A DNA stretch of 64,000 bases from Acetomicrobium thermoterrenum DSM 13490 (GCF_900107215.1 NZ_FNPD01000001.1:1-64000); one strand, 5' to 3'; shown: positions 34,217-46,149, counted from the stretch's first letter. Program-made: numbers and translations. The notes: a model not told the origin generated them from the letters alone.

Positions 34217-34507
34217 ATGCAGCTCAAGCCACTTGGAGATCGTGTAGTAATCAAGGTTCTAAGTCAGGAAGAAAAGACCAAAGGTGGAATCGTGTTACCC
34301 GATACCGCTAAGGAGAAGCCTCAAGAAGGAGAAGTAGTCGCCGTGGGAAGCGGCAGAGTGCTTGAAAACGGTCAAAAGTTACCCCTTGAGGTGAAGGTTG
34401 GCGAAAGGGTAATCTTCAGCAAGTATGCTGGGACCGAGGTCAAAATAGAGGGCGAAGAGTACCTTATATTGAGCGAGCGCGATATTTTGGCTGTAGTAAA
34501 CAAGTAG
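34217..34507 (+). CDS. groS: Co-chaperonin GroES
   Basis: The 10-kDa lid of the GroEL chaperonin, 96 residues. It has the core [14 protein letters not shown] (2-15), the mobile loop [21 protein letters not shown] (about 18-38), and [21 protein letters not shown]. An in-frame ATG at 34211 abuts the AGGGAGGG site (34203-34210) and leaves no spacing, so ATG 34217 is preferred. It is controlled by the CIRCE element upstream and lies 49 bases before groEL. Confidence 0.97.
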   Translation: MQLKPLGDRVVIKVLSQEEKTKGGIVLPDTAKEKPQEGEVVAVGSGRVLENGQKLPLEVKVGERVIFSKYAGTEVKIEGEEYLILSERDILAVVNK

Positions 34508-34529
34508 TTGTCCAACGGTGAAATATTAA

Positions 34530-36176
<1,647 letters not shown>

Positions 36177-36218
36177 GGGCATAAATCCTTTAAGGATAAA
36201 TACAAAACTTGTTGACCT

Positions 36219-36252
36219 AAAGGCTGTGGTACACTAACCACAGCCTTTTTGA
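36219..36252 (+). terminator. Rho-independent terminator after groEL
   Basis: AAAGGCTGTGGT and ACCACAGCCTTT pair perfectly around a 6-base loop and run into TTTTT. The remaining gap to larB contains TATAAT (36261-36266), a possible -10 for the next unit without a clear -35. Confidence 0.9.
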
Positions 36253-36303
36253 TTTTGTAATATAATTGGGAAAACGGTACAGGAAAGAGAGGCGTAAGCA
36301 TTC

Positions 36304-37062
36304 ATGGATTTGCAAAACAGCTTGAGAGAGCTACTGAATTCTTTAAAACGAGGAGAATTGGATGTAGATGAAGTTGTGGAAAAGTTGTCTTTTCTCCCCT
36401 ATGAAGACCTTGACGATGTGAAGCTAGATTGGCATCGATCTATAAGGCGTGGGATAGGCGAAATTATTTACACCCCAGGAAAATCTGATGAACAGTTAAT
36501 TAAGATAGCAAAAAGCCTATCGGAACATAGGGCTAATGCGATCTTCAGTCGTATGACAAAGGATAAATACGAAATGTTGAAATCCTTCCTTCCAAATATG
36601 GAATACAGAGATGATTCGAGGTTAGCTCTCTGTCGCTTTGAAACGCCGATAGGGCGTGGGGGGGTGGCGATTATCGCGGCCGGCAGTTCCGACCGGCCGG
36701 TGGCCGAAGAAGCTGCGGGGGTGGCCGAATTTGCGGGTTGTAAAGTGAAAAGGTTCTACGATGTAGGCGTAGCAGGCATACATCGACTCTTCCCCTATCT
36801 TCCCGAGATAAGAAAGTCGAGTGCTATCGTCGTTGTTGCAGGAATGGAAGGCGCCCTGCCGAGTGTAGTTGCCGGGTTGGTCTCGACTCTCGTCATAGCA
36901 GTTCCCACCTCAGTAGGTTACGGTGCCAGCTTTGGAGGCCTTGCTGCACTGTTGTCTATGTTAAATGCGTGCAGCGGTGGCGTGGTAGTAGTAAATATAG
37001 ATAACGGCGTCGGGGCAGGAATAGCTGCGGCCTTAGTGGCGGCAAAAGATGAAGCGCGATAG
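36304..37062 (+). CDS. larB: Nickel-pincer nucleotide biosynthesis protein LarB
   Basis: LarB carboxylates and hydrolyses nicotinic acid adenine dinucleotide, the first step to the nickel-pincer cofactor of lactate racemase and related enzymes. The 252-residue protein has an N-terminal helical part (LNSLKRGELDVDEVVEKL) and a PurE-like C-terminal domain with IAAGSSDRPVAEEAAG (about 120-135), VAGMEGALPSVVAGLV (about 179-194) and VPTSVGYGASFGG (about 200-212). larC and larE are not beside it, so the rest of the pathway lies elsewhere or is absent. It overlaps rnr by 14 bases. Confidence 0.92.
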   Translation: MDLQNSLRELLNSLKRGELDVDEVVEKLSFLPYEDLDDVKLDWHRSIRRGIGEIIYTPGKSDEQLIKIAKSLSEHRANAIFSRMTKDKYEMLKSFLPNMEYRDDSRLALCRFETPIGRGGVAIIAAGSSDRPVAEEAAGVAEFAGCKVKRFYDVGVAGIHRLFPYLPEIRKSSAIVVVAGMEGALPSVVAGLVSTLVIAVPTSVGYGASFGGLAALLSMLNACSGGVVVVNIDNGVGAGIAAALVAAKDEAR

Positions 37063-38998
37063 TAAGGATAAAAATAAGAATAAGAAAAACATCGAACATA
37101 GGCCCAGGCGGTCGCGAGGCCGCTTGGTCGTCGGAGTGCTTGAGGTCAATCCCCGTGGGTTTGGTTTCGTAAGCTCCATGGGTATCCCTGACGTTTACAT
37201 TGCCGAAGACGATATGGACGGCGCGATTCACGGAGATAGAGTAAAGGTCGTAGTGTATGGAGGTAAAGGAAAGCCCTATGGAAAGATCAGAAAAATCCTT
37301 TCAAGGGGCACTTCCGAAATAGTTGGCTTAATTAGGCGCATAGGGAATAAGTTTCACTTAATTCCATTAAATCGACGCTATAATTTTACCCTTCTTTTGG
37401 ATGACGAAGGTGAATTCGAAGAGAACCAGGTAGCGGTTGCCGCAATTGAAAGATATCCCTATTTTCCTAATCCCGGCGTGGGAAGGGTCGTAAAAGTTTT
37501 GGGATCCGAAGGAGATCCAAGGGTGGGAATATTGGCCCTAATGGAAGAATATAAAATTAGTGCCGATTTCCCGCGGGAAGTAGTTGAAGAGGCCGAAAGG
37601 TTGAGCGAACTTTCTACATTTTACTGTGCGCCTGGAGAGAGAAAAGATTTAAGAAAAAAGGTCGCTCTTACGATAGATCCGTCGGATGCCAAGGATTTTG
37701 ATGACGCCTTGTCCATAGAGGAGGTAGAAGAGGGTTGGCTAGTAGGTGTTCATATAGCCGATGTGTCGGAATACGTCAGGCCGGCAAGTCAAATTGACAT
37801 TGAAGCAAGGCAAAGGAGCTTTTCCGTCTATCTCGTCGATAGAGCCATCCCGATGCTGCCACCCAGACTTTCGTCGGACCTTTGTAGTTTGATAGAAGGA
37901 AAAGACAGGTTATGTCTTACCGTGGAAATGGTGTTGAATCGTCGGGGCGAGCTTTTGAGATACAAAGTCATTCCAAGCGTGATAAGAGTTCGCAAGCGCC
38001 TCACCTACGAGGAAGCTCAAGAGGTTTTAGATGGCAGGAACACCTTTGGGGAAGAGATCGACAGGGTGCTGCAGAGGCTATCCCGAGTCGCGAAGAAGCT
38101 CTATTCTAGGCGGAAAAAAGAGGGTATGGTAGAGTTTGACTTTCCGGAAGCGAAGGTGGTGCTAGACGAGGAGGGCAGGGCGGTAGACGTGAGGGTCGTA
38201 GAGAGGATATTTTCCTATCGGATTGTCGAACACTTTATGATCCTAGCAAACAGCGTGATAGCCGAATATGTATTTAACAGCGATATTCAGGCAATATACA
38301 GGGTTCACGAGAGGCCCGATAGAGAAAAGTTGGAACAGCTTAGACGGATCCTTGCGTCGGTGGGAATTGAGATTAAAAGGATCAACCGGTCTAACAGGAC
38401 CATAAATCGCCTGTTGAAGCGTGTGGAAAGCCTTCCTTTCAAAAGGTTGGTTCACACCTTGGTGTTGAGATCCTTGTCGCGAGCTCGTTACGACCCGGTT
38501 TGTCTAGGTCATTTCGGCCTAGCTCTCAAATATTATCTGCATTTCACATCGCCTATACGGAGATACCCCGACCTGGTTGTACATAGGATCGTCCACGAAT
38601 TGATCAAAGAAGAAAGATCCCTCGAAGAGCCCTACAGCTTTGAGGAGCTGAAGGACATTGCCTCCTATGCCAGCATGATGGAGGAGAAAACCGATGAATT
38701 GGAAAAGACCTCGGTCAAAATGAAGATAGTGGAATATATGGAAAATAAAGTTGGCGAATGCTTCAAGGGTGTAATATCCTGGATAACACATAGAGGTATT
38801 TTTGTCGAGCTGGATAACACAGTAGAGGGGTTTGTGTCAAAGGAAAGCCTGGATTCATGGGGCGATTTTTACTACGACGAGGATGATTTTATTCTGAAGG
38901 GGTCGAAGGGAATGGTGTTTCGTTTAGGTGATATGGTAGATGTGCAATTGGTAGAGGTCGACAGAAGCGCCAATAGGATCTGTTTTCGATTGATTTAA
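37049..38998 (+). CDS. rnr: Ribonuclease R
   Basis: A 3'-5' exoribonuclease of the RNB family, 649 residues. A basic, lysine-rich N-terminus (about 1-25) is followed by cold-shock domains. The RNB catalytic domain has the metal aspartates in TIDPSDAKDFDDALSIE (about 210-226) and YLVDRAIPMLPPRLS (about 263-277). The motif HFTSPIRRYPDLVVHR (about 507-522) is intact. A C-terminal S1 domain starts near 570 (GEVISWITHRGIFVELDN-like). It is shorter than E. coli RNase R, as is common outside proteobacteria. Start ATG 37049 lies within the end of larB. Confidence 0.95.
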   Translation: MKRDSKDKNKNKKNIEHRPRRSRGRLVVGVLEVNPRGFGFVSSMGIPDVYIAEDDMDGAIHGDRVKVVVYGGKGKPYGKIRKILSRGTSEIVGLIRRIGNKFHLIPLNRRYNFTLLLDDEGEFEENQVAVAAIERYPYFPNPGVGRVVKVLGSEGDPRVGILALMEEYKISADFPREVVEEAERLSELSTFYCAPGERKDLRKKVALTIDPSDAKDFDDALSIEEVEEGWLVGVHIADVSEYVRPASQIDIEARQRSFSVYLVDRAIPMLPPRLSSDLCSLIEGKDRLCLTVEMVLNRRGELLRYKVIPSVIRVRKRLTYEEAQEVLDGRNTFGEEIDRVLQRLSRVAKKLYSRRKKEGMVEFDFPEAKVVLDEEGRAVDVRVVERIFSYRIVEHFMILANSVIAEYVFNSDIQAIYRVHERPDREKLEQLRRILASVGIEIKRINRSNRTINRLLKRVESLPFKRLVHTLVLRSLSRARYDPVCLGHFGLALKYYLHFTSPIRRYPDLVVHRIVHELIKEERSLEEPYSFEELKDIASYASMMEEKTDELEKTSVKMKIVEYMENKVGECFKGVISWITHRGIFVELDNTVEGFVSKESLDSWGDFYYDEDDFILKGSKGMVFRLGDMVDVQLVEVDRSANRICFRLI

Positions 38999-39016
38999 GC
39001 GGAGAGTGATGAAAAT

Positions 39017-40111
39017 ATGAACGGATCGTTTGCCAACAGATCACCTCAGGGAGGCTATCTTCCCTTTTTGATCGTCTTTGCCCTCTTGGCCCTCCTGGGG
39101 ATTTCCATAACGGAGCCAATAGTGCGCCCTCTAATGTGGTCTGTCATTTTGTCCTTTTTTTCTCACCCCTTAAACAAGCTTTTATATGTGAAGGTCTTTC
39201 GAGGTAAGCGCAGAAACCTGGCCGCACTGATCACCGCCGGGTGTGTAGTCTTGCTTATCTGTGTCCCTATGGGTTTTATAGGTATTTCTTTAGCTAGAGA
39301 GGCCTTAAGGTTCATCTCCAGCCTTTCCGACAATCTCGAATCGATACAGGAGACATTTGCCGCGGCGTGGGCATCGTTAGTTAACAGGCTTCCCGATTAC
39401 GTCATCCAGTATTTCGGCATCAAAGGCGATCCTTCCTTTTTGCGCGATCTCACTCATCGAGCGGTAAATTACGTTATTTCGTCGCTTGGTGATTTTTCCA
39501 GAGGCCTCTTGGGCAATGCCTTTAAAATGGTCTATCAATTGTTCGTCATATCGGTTTCGACCTTTTACCTGCTTCGTGATGGCCACGTGGTCATAGAATA
39601 CCTCGATGACATCCTGCCCCTGCCAAAGGAGGAGAGGGCATCCCTTTTCACGAGCGCGACGCGAATGATGAAAGCGGTAGTCATTGGGACTACGGTGACG
39701 GCGGGAATTCAGGCCTGCCTTGGCGTGGCTGGTTGGTTCTTCTTAGGCCTGCCCGCACCGCTGTTGGCCGGTGTTCTTCTTTTTATCTGTGCCATGATAC
39801 CCTTTATAGGCACTCCCTTCGTCTTGATTCCGGCCGCCGTTTACCTTTTTCTGATGGGCAACGTAAAAGAAAGCATTATATTGGCGGGTTGGGCTCTTTT
39901 GGTCGTTAGTACCATCGATAACTTGATACGCCCCCTTTTCATATCGGAGGGAAGCAGGGTTCATTTTCTCTTAGTCTTTTTGGGAGTGGTGGGCGGAATT
40001 CACGTGTGGGGATTCCTTGGGATTTTCTTAGGTCCTATTGTTTTGTCATTGTTTATATTCTTTCTTGATTGTTACAGGAGAATTTGGAGTACGAAAAGGG
40101 AATATGAGTGA
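39017..40111 (+). CDS. AI-2E family transporter
   Basis: A 364-residue membrane protein of the AI-2E/UPF0118 permease family. It has about seven hydrophobic helices and a long soluble segment around 95-160. The family motif region appears near the C-terminus: CAMIPFIGTPFVLIPAAVYLFL (about 255-276), DNLIRPLFISEGSRVHFLLVFLGVVGGI (about 301-328) and GIFLGPIVLSL. Members export autoinducer-2 or act as Na+/H+ antiporters; neither can be chosen from sequence. ATG 39017 is 18 bases after rnr. Confidence 0.88.
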   Translation: MNGSFANRSPQGGYLPFLIVFALLALLGISITEPIVRPLMWSVILSFFSHPLNKLLYVKVFRGKRRNLAALITAGCVVLLICVPMGFIGISLAREALRFISSLSDNLESIQETFAAAWASLVNRLPDYVIQYFGIKGDPSFLRDLTHRAVNYVISSLGDFSRGLLGNAFKMVYQLFVISVSTFYLLRDGHVVIEYLDDILPLPKEERASLFTSATRMMKAVVIGTTVTAGIQACLGVAGWFFLGLPAPLLAGVLLFICAMIPFIGTPFVLIPAAVYLFLMGNVKESIILAGWALLVVSTIDNLIRPLFISEGSRVHFLLVFLGVVGGIHVWGFLGIFLGPIVLSLFIFFLDCYRRIWSTKREYE

Positions 40112-40132
40112 AATTTCGGAGGAGGAGATTTG

Positions 40133-40768
40133 ATGGCCTACAAGATTTCCCTATGTGGTTACAAAAATAGCGGAAAGACCGGGCTTTGTAAAAAGCTTAT
40201 CGAGATATTCAAAGATGAGCTCGCCATGAAAGTGGGCTATATAAAGCACTGTCATGATGAGGTAATTTCCGGTCGAGACACCGACAGCGGGGTAATTGCC
40301 GGCTTGGGTGTCGAAGTAGCCCTTTGGGGTGCAGACGGGGTTAGAGTCGAAGTCCAGGGCAACCGTATTGCCTTAGAGGAGATCGAGAAGAAGTTTTTCC
40401 CTGATAGAGATTTGATTTTATTGGAGGGAGGAAAATCACTGCCCATCCCTAAGATTTGGGTAGGCAAAGAGCCTCCCTCAGGTGAAGTAAAGGGAATTTT
40501 TTGCCTCTTCGATTGCACCGACGACGTCCTTCCTGCCCTGCCACATTTTCGGTCGGGGCAGGAGCGTCAGTTGGCGGAGTGGATTGTCGAAAGAAGGGGA
40601 AGCAGGAGGGAAAGTGCTTTACTGTATATAGGAGGGCAGAAAATAGGCCTGAACGATTTCGTCATGGATTTCATCGTCGGAACCGTTAGGGGTATGATAG
40701 GTTCATTGAAAGGTGTAGAGGATAAAAAGGGCGAGGTGCTATTAGTAATTCCGGAGGAGAAAAAATAA
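40133..40768 (+). CDS. mobB: MobB-like GTPase (molybdopterin-guanine dinucleotide biosynthesis)
   Basis: A 211-residue P-loop protein beginning AYKISLCGYKNSGKTGLCKKLI, where GYKNSGKT is Walker A (residues about 9-16). VGYIKHCHDE, DTDSG and DLILLEGGKSLPIPKIWV (about 92-109) match the MobB pattern. MobB binds GTP and assists attachment of GMP to molybdopterin or tungsten pterin. ATG 40133 follows GGAGGAGGAG. No mobA, moaA or moeA is nearby. The C-terminal 60 residues do not look typical and could be a separate part. Confidence 0.8.
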   Translation: MAYKISLCGYKNSGKTGLCKKLIEIFKDELAMKVGYIKHCHDEVISGRDTDSGVIAGLGVEVALWGADGVRVEVQGNRIALEEIEKKFFPDRDLILLEGGKSLPIPKIWVGKEPPSGEVKGIFCLFDCTDDVLPALPHFRSGQERQLAEWIVERRGSRRESALLYIGGQKIGLNDFVMDFIVGTVRGMIGSLKGVEDKKGEVLLVIPEEKK

Positions 40769-40890
40769 TAACTTTTTCAAATATTTGGACATTATTAATT
40801 CCTGCATGAACTTTAAGGAACGCTCCTTCCTGAAGGTCGCTGTATATAGCGGCGTTGTCATGTTTAACTAATGCGAAATGGGATTCGATC

Positions 40891-40919
40891 TTGCAAATTT
40901 AGGATAACCTGCATATAAT
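40891..40919 (+). promoter_or_regulatory. Promoter for hppA
   Basis: TTGCAA (40891-40896) and a consensus TATAAT (40914-40919) are 17 bases apart. The 5' leader would be about 75 bases long. The preceding stretch 40769-40890 shows no gene. Confidence 0.75.
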
Positions 40920-40948
40920 TAGGGTCGCTTCTTATATGATCAGATGTG

Positions 40949-40970
40949 CCCGCCTAAACAAAGGCGGGCT
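40949..40970 (+). repeat. Hairpin in the hppA leader
   Basis: GCCCGCC and GGCGGGC pair perfectly around an 8-base loop, about 30 bases before the hppA start and after its promoter. Only TTG, not a T-run, follows. It may stabilise the leader or act as a weak attenuator. Confidence 0.6.
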
Positions 40971-41000
40971 TGAAATTATCGTAAACGGAGGGATCTGGCA

Positions 41001-42962
41001 ATGAACGGATTTGCGTTGTGGTCTTCGATAGGAGCGGGAATAGCAGCATTGTTATACGCTGTTATAGTAGTTAATCGCATAAACGGATTTAAGGTGGATA
41101 ATGATCGGATAAATTACCTCTCGAACATTATCCAAAGAGGTGCCATGGCGTTTCTGTATAGAGAGTACAGGGCTCTCATTCCCTTCGTGATCGTAGTGGC
41201 CTGCCTTTTGGCCTGGAAGTTGGGCTTTCCCATGGCGGTTTCCTTTCTGTTGGGGGCCGTCTGTAGCGCCTTTTCCGGCTTTTTAGGCATGAGGGTGGCT
41301 ACTAGGGCCAACGGGAAGACGGCCTTTGCTGCCACTACTGGTATGAATCAGGCCTTAAAGATTGCCTTTTCGGGCGGTTCCGTCATGGGCATGACCGTGG
41401 TTGGCGTAGGAATCTTAGGAATAATAGTTGCCTTTTTGCTATATAGGGATCCGAACATTATCACCGCCTTCGGTTTTGGAGCAAGCTCTATAGCGCTTTT
41501 TGCAAGGGTCGGGGGTGGCATTTACACGAAAGCAGCCGATGTCGGGGCCGACTTGGTTGGCAAGGTGGAGGCCGGAATTCCCGAGGACGATCCCCGAAAT
41601 CCTGCCGTCATAGCGGACAACGTGGGCGATAATGTAGGAGATATTGCCGGCATGGGTGCGGACCTTTTCGAATCGTACGTTAATTCGATCATAGCTGCCA
41701 TGGCTATTGGAGCCGGCATATTTGGCATTACCGGTGTGTCCTTTCCGATCTTGCTTGCAGCGATAGGAATAGTATCGGCACTCATAGGTACCTTTTTCGT
41801 CCGGATCAAAGAGAAGGGAGATCCTCAGCTCGCCCTTAGAAAGGGCACTTTTGCTACGGGCATTTTGATGATAATCGGTTCTTTCTTTTTAACGATGGCC
41901 GTGTTCAGCGATTTGTCCCTATTTTGGGCAGTTTTGGCCGGAGTTATCTGCGGAGTCGCCATAGGTTATATTACTGAGATATACACTTCTTCTTTTTACA
42001 CTTCCGTAAAAGAAATTGCCAACGCGTCGACGTCGGGATATGCGACCAACATTCTGACCGGGATTGCGGTGGGAATGAAATCGACTATGTGGCCGGTTTT
42101 ATTGATATGTGCGGCTATTTTCATAGCCGTTCAGACGGGAGGTTTGTACGGCATCGCCTGTGCGGCAGTAGGCATGCTTGCCATCACGGGAATGACGTTG
42201 AGCGTCGATGCCTATGGCCCCATAGCGGACAATGCTGGCGGCATAGCGGAGATGAGCCATTTGCCGCCCGATGTCAGAAAGATCACCGACAGGTTGGATG
42301 CAGTAGGGAATACCACTGCAGCGGTGGGTAAAGGTCTTGCGATAGGCTCTGCTGCTTTGACGGCCATTGCACTTTTTTCAGCCTACTCCAGCGCTATCGG
42401 TTTGAAGTATATAGATCTAATGGATGCTCGAGTTTTGATCGGGCTTTTTGTAGGCGGGATGCTGCCTTTTGTGTTTTCCTCTAGGGCTATTCAAGCCGTT
42501 GGAAGAGCTGCACAGAGCATGATCGAAGAAGTGCGGCGTCAGTTCAAAGAAATTCCGGGCATCATGGAAGGCTCGCAGGAACCTGATTACGAACGGTGTA
42601 TCGATATTTCTACAAAGGCAGCCCTTAAAGAGATGGTCGTTCCCGGGATGATGGCGGTCTTTTCTCCGGTGGTTGTGGGTTTGCTTCTGGGCCCTTCTGC
42701 TTTGGGCGGACTGCTTGCCGGTTCTATCGTAACGGGAGTGATGCTTGCTATTTTCATGGCCAATGCTGGCGGAGCTTGGGATAACGCTAAGAAGTATATC
42801 GAAGAGGGCAATCTGGGCGGCAAAGGTACACCTCCCCATGCAGCAGCCGTGGTCGGCGATACTGTGGGAGATCCCTTTAAGGATACGGCCGGTCCAAGCC
42901 TTAACATATTGATCAAGTTGATGTCCATCATCGCTCTCGTCATAGCCCCGCTGCTAATGTAA
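41001..42962 (+). CDS. hppA: Membrane pyrophosphatase, K+-dependent type
   Basis: An ion-pumping pyrophosphatase of 653 residues with about 16 membrane helices. It uses PPi energy to move H+ or Na+ out of the cytoplasm. Catalytic motifs are intact: [20 protein letters not shown] (about 171-190), [20 protein letters not shown] (about 205-224), [16 protein letters not shown] (about 408-423) and [17 protein letters not shown] (about 618-634). [10 protein letters not shown] carries alanine rather than lysine at the position that separates K+-dependent from K+-independent enzymes. Whether Na+ or H+ is pumped cannot be settled here. The Na+-coupled importers in the window make Na+ plausible. Confidence 0.96.
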   Translation: MNGFALWSSIGAGIAALLYAVIVVNRINGFKVDNDRINYLSNIIQRGAMAFLYREYRALIPFVIVVACLLAWKLGFPMAVSFLLGAVCSAFSGFLGMRVATRANGKTAFAATTGMNQALKIAFSGGSVMGMTVVGVGILGIIVAFLLYRDPNIITAFGFGASSIALFARVGGGIYTKAADVGADLVGKVEAGIPEDDPRNPAVIADNVGDNVGDIAGMGADLFESYVNSIIAAMAIGAGIFGITGVSFPILLAAIGIVSALIGTFFVRIKEKGDPQLALRKGTFATGILMIIGSFFLTMAVFSDLSLFWAVLAGVICGVAIGYITEIYTSSFYTSVKEIANASTSGYATNILTGIAVGMKSTMWPVLLICAAIFIAVQTGGLYGIACAAVGMLAITGMTLSVDAYGPIADNAGGIAEMSHLPPDVRKITDRLDAVGNTTAAVGKGLAIGSAALTAIALFSAYSSAIGLKYIDLMDARVLIGLFVGGMLPFVFSSRAIQAVGRAAQSMIEEVRRQFKEIPGIMEGSQEPDYERCIDISTKAALKEMVVPGMMAVFSPVVVGLLLGPSALGGLLAGSIVTGVMLAIFMANAGGAWDNAKKYIEEGNLGGKGTPPHAAAVVGDTVGDPFKDTAGPSLNILIKLMSIIALVIAPLLM

Positions 42963-43013
42963 CTGCCGCTTAAATATTCGCCGTTGACAAAACCCAGTTT
43001 TATCGGAAATTTT

Positions 43014-43045
43014 AGGGAGGGCAGATGTTGTTCCCTCCCTTTTTG
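43014..43045 (+). terminator. Rho-independent terminator after hppA
   Basis: AGGGAGGG (43014-43021) and CCCTCCCT (43033-43040) pair around an 11-base loop and run into TTTTT. It ends 18 bases before dnaG. Confidence 0.85.
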
Positions 43046-43062
43046 GCTTTGGAGGGGTTGGT

Positions 43063-44817
43063 TTGGATAAATTTCAAATAGAAGAGATAAAAAGAAGGCT
43101 CGACATATTGGACATTGTAGGCGATTATGTTCAATTAAAGAAAGTAGGAAAAGGGTATAGAGCTCTCTGTCCATTCCACAGCGAGAAAACGCCGTCTTTT
43201 TACGTTATGCCCGACAGGCAGTTCTTTCATTGTTTTGGCTGCGGCAAAGGCGGTGATGTCATATCTTTTGTAATGGAGATCGAGGGGCTGAGCTTTCCCG
43301 ATGCCATTGAATTGCTTGCCAACAGGGTTGGAATCAAAATCGATAGCAATGAAACCAGGCGCAACGAGTGGAACCTAAGCGAAGTCATGGAGAAAGCACT
43401 TAAGATATACCGTGACAGCCTGGAAAGCGCGGGAGGAGAAGTTGCCAGAAAGTATCTAATTCAGAGGAGGCTACTGGAGAAGTGGTGGTCCCGCTTCGAG
43501 ATAGGGTGGGCGCCTCCTTCATGGGATTATTTGTGGCGCCTGCTCAATAAGGCCGGCATTCCTTCGAAAGCTGCGATCGAATGCGGTTTGGTTATCGAAG
43601 GTCAACGGGGTTTGTACGATCGTTTCAGAGGTAGAATAATCTTTCCCATTAGGGATGTAATAGGTCGGTTAATTGGCTTTGGAGGACGTTCCATAGCGGG
43701 TGAGGGCGCCAAATATATCAACACGCCGGAAAGCCCCCTGTTTCATAAAGGACGATGCCTATATCTGCTTAATGTGGCCAAGGATGCCATGCGCGAGAAG
43801 GGGCGGGCGATTTTAGTCGAAGGCTACATGGATGCAATCAGACTGCACATATCGGGGTTTGGCGAATCCGTGGCGTCTCTGGGGACGGCATTGACCGAGG
43901 AACAGGCAAATTTGATAAGCAGATTTGCCGATGTTTGTTACGTTTGCTACGATGCCGATACGGCCGGTCAGGAAGCGGCAATACGGGGGATGTATCTGTT
44001 GCAGGCTTCGGGTTTGCAGGTTAAAGTAGTTGTCTTGCCCCATGATGTCGATCCGGATGAGTTTTTATCGAAGGAGGGGGAGAGGGCCTTCAAGGAGCTT
44101 TTAAGTCAAAGCCTCCATCTTCCTCTTTATCATTTAAAAATAAGAGAGAAAGCATTAAAAGATCTCTCTCTGCGAAAGAAAGCTGTAGAGGAATTGCTAG
44201 AATCTTTCTCCGGGATTTCATTGCCCGACCTTGCCCCCTTTATGTCCCAAATAGCTTCTGCCTTGGAGGTTCCCAGGTATGCCTTGGAGAATATGCTGTT
44301 GAACTTTGGGGCAAATAAAACCAGGGCTGAAGATGAAAAAAAAGGGAAATCGGCCAAATCTAGCGTATATATAAATGAAAGCAAGAAACAGGATGAAAAA
44401 AGCTTGGCGGTCGATGCGAAAGAAGCGGCTCTTTTTGCTCTTCTATGGAACGATCCGGAAAAAAGGCATCATTTTAGGGAGGAGGAGATATATCCTCTAA
44501 TTTCAGACGAAAGGATAAAAACGTTGGTTGCAGCCTTAATTAACGGCGAATCCACGGAAGAATTGGAGAAACGATGGTTGAATTCAGGGGATCTCTTTCC
44601 CTTGCAAACCTTGGCCCTGGGTAACGCCTTTTGCGAACAATTCGAGGAAGGAATAAGCCCCTGGGACGTAATTGTAGGCGAACTGAGGTTGAGATCGATT
44701 AAATTTAGATATGACGAGCTTTATTCGAAGATGCTCAAAGGGGAAGCCAATTACGATGAAATAAAGGAAATGCGAAAGATAGCTTCCTTGTTGAAGGGAG
44801 GAAAGGAGGACAGATGA
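43063..44817 (+). CDS. dnaG: DNA primase DnaG
   Basis: DnaG makes RNA primers at the replication fork. The zinc finger is CPFH (36-39) and CFGC (57-60). The Toprim domain has [13 protein letters not shown] (about 249-261) with the catalytic glutamate and [11 protein letters not shown] (about 295-305). A helicase-binding C-terminal region follows from about 430. It is 584 residues, from TTG 43063 behind GGAGGGG. It overlaps rpoD by 4 bases (ATGA), the macromolecular synthesis operon order without rpsU. Confidence 0.96.
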   Translation: MDKFQIEEIKRRLDILDIVGDYVQLKKVGKGYRALCPFHSEKTPSFYVMPDRQFFHCFGCGKGGDVISFVMEIEGLSFPDAIELLANRVGIKIDSNETRRNEWNLSEVMEKALKIYRDSLESAGGEVARKYLIQRRLLEKWWSRFEIGWAPPSWDYLWRLLNKAGIPSKAAIECGLVIEGQRGLYDRFRGRIIFPIRDVIGRLIGFGGRSIAGEGAKYINTPESPLFHKGRCLYLLNVAKDAMREKGRAILVEGYMDAIRLHISGFGESVASLGTALTEEQANLISRFADVCYVCYDADTAGQEAAIRGMYLLQASGLQVKVVVLPHDVDPDEFLSKEGERAFKELLSQSLHLPLYHLKIREKALKDLSLRKKAVEELLESFSGISLPDLAPFMSQIASALEVPRYALENMLLNFGANKTRAEDEKKGKSAKSSVYINESKKQDEKSLAVDAKEAALFALLWNDPEKRHHFREEEIYPLISDERIKTLVAALINGESTEELEKRWLNSGDLFPLQTLALGNAFCEQFEEGISPWDVIVGELRLRSIKFRYDELYSKMLKGEANYDEIKEMRKIASLLKGGKEDR

Positions 44818-46058
44818 ACAGGAAAGACAACAGCAAAAAAGAAAAAGATAAAGATAAAGATAAAGATAAAGATATTGAAAAGTCGGTAAAATTCGAAGGC
44901 GAAGACAGACAAATGGAGCGTAACGAGAACATCGTGGATCAGGAGTCACAGGAATTAGAAGACATGGAAAGTCACGAAATGGCAGAATTGATAGAAAATA
45001 TCCGGGAATTGTTGCAGGAGGGGCGACAAAAGGGCTTTATCACATATGATGACCTTGAAAAATATTTGCCCCAGGAGGCCCTAAGTGAGGCTGATATAAT
45101 GGACAATGTTTACTCCAATCTCTTGGAATTGGGAATAGATGTCAAAGAAGAAGATAAACTTCAAGAGATCAGGCAGGGCGAACTTCTCCCTCAGGTGAGT
45201 CTGGAAGAACTTTCGGACATAGAAAGTGTTTCCATATCCGACCCAGTGAGGATGTATTTGAGAGAAATAGGAAAAATCTCTCTGCTTACTCCGGAAGAAG
45301 AGGTGGAGCTGGCGAAACGGGTCGAAGAGGGAGAGGAAGAGGCTAAGAAAAAGCTCATAGAGGCGAACCTGCGTCTCGTTGTAAGTATAGCAAAGAAGTA
45401 TATAGGAAGAGGCTTGTCATTTCTGGATTTGATCCAGGAGGGCAACCTTGGTTTGATACGGGCTGTAGAGAAGTTCGATTACAGAAAGGGATTCAAATTC
45501 AGTACCTATGCTACGTGGTGGATCAGGCAGGCCATTACGAGGGCAATTGCTGACCAGGCGCGCACCATCAGAATTCCCGTGCATATGGTGGAGACCATAA
45601 ATAAGCTCATTCGAGTTTCTCGGCAGTTGGTACAGCAACTGGGTAGAGAACCGACCATAGAGGAAATAGCACAGTCTTTGGGATTGCCGCCGGAGAAAGT
45701 CGAGGACATTCAAAGAATTGCCCAAGAGCCCGTCTCTCTAGAGACGCCTATAGGGGAAGAGGAAGACAGCCAACTGGGAGACTTTTTGGAGGATAAGGAA
45801 TCTCCCAATCCGGAAGACGCCACGGCGGGTCAATTGTTGCGGGAACAACTGGAAGAGATGCTTGGCGAGCTGACCGAGAGAGAGCGAGAGGTATTGCGCT
45901 TGAGATTTGGCCTGGAGGATGGCCATGCCCATACTCTGGAAGAAGTGGGCAAGCGCTTCAACGTTACCAGAGAGCGGATAAGACAAATTGAGGCCAAGGC
46001 TTTGCGTAAATTGCGCCACCCCAGCAGGAGCAAAAGGTTGCGAGATTATTTAGAATAA
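44814..46058 (+). CDS. rpoD: Primary sigma factor RpoD
   Basis: Housekeeping sigma-70, 414 residues. Region 1.1 (about 50-115), region 1.2 ([17 protein letters not shown], about 143-159), region 2 with [20 protein letters not shown] (about 228-247), region 3, and region 4 with [30 protein letters not shown] (about 375-404) are all present. The extreme N-terminus is a charged run with five Lys-Asp units encoded by a hexanucleotide repeat. It is co-transcribed with dnaG. Confidence 0.98.
   Translation: MNRKDNSKKEKDKDKDKDKDIEKSVKFEGEDRQMERNENIVDQESQELEDMESHEMAELIENIRELLQEGRQKGFITYDDLEKYLPQEALSEADIMDNVYSNLLELGIDVKEEDKLQEIRQGELLPQVSLEELSDIESVSISDPVRMYLREIGKISLLTPEEEVELAKRVEEGEEEAKKKLIEANLRLVVSIAKKYIGRGLSFLDLIQEGNLGLIRAVEKFDYRKGFKFSTYATWWIRQAITRAIADQARTIRIPVHMVETINKLIRVSRQLVQQLGREPTIEEIAQSLGLPPEKVEDIQRIAQEPVSLETPIGEEEDSQLGDFLEDKESPNPEDATAGQLLREQLEEMLGELTEREREVLRLRFGLEDGHAHTLEEVGKRFNVTRERIRQIEAKALRKLRHPSRSKRLRDYLE
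44844..44873 (+). repeat. Hexanucleotide tandem repeat (AAAGAT)5 in rpoD
   Basis: Five perfect AAAGAT copies encode (Lys-Asp)5 at residues 11-20 of RpoD. Copy number changes would keep the frame, altering only the length of the charged tail. Confidence 0.95.
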
Positions 46059-46149
46059 AGAAAAGGATTACTTAATGTGATCGATGAGGGTTGTAATTGA
46101 AGAAGGCGAAGTATGAAATAATGTAACCTTTAAAGAGGGGGTGCGGTTG

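Noticed and set aside
42984-43012. Promoter for dnaG from the perfect TTGACA at 42984
   Set aside because: The -10 position at 17-base spacing reads AAATTT, and the terminator at 43014-43045 lies between it and dnaG.
44844-44873. CRISPR-like or mobile repeat
   Set aside because: Units are 6 bases, contiguous and in frame within rpoD, with no spacers.
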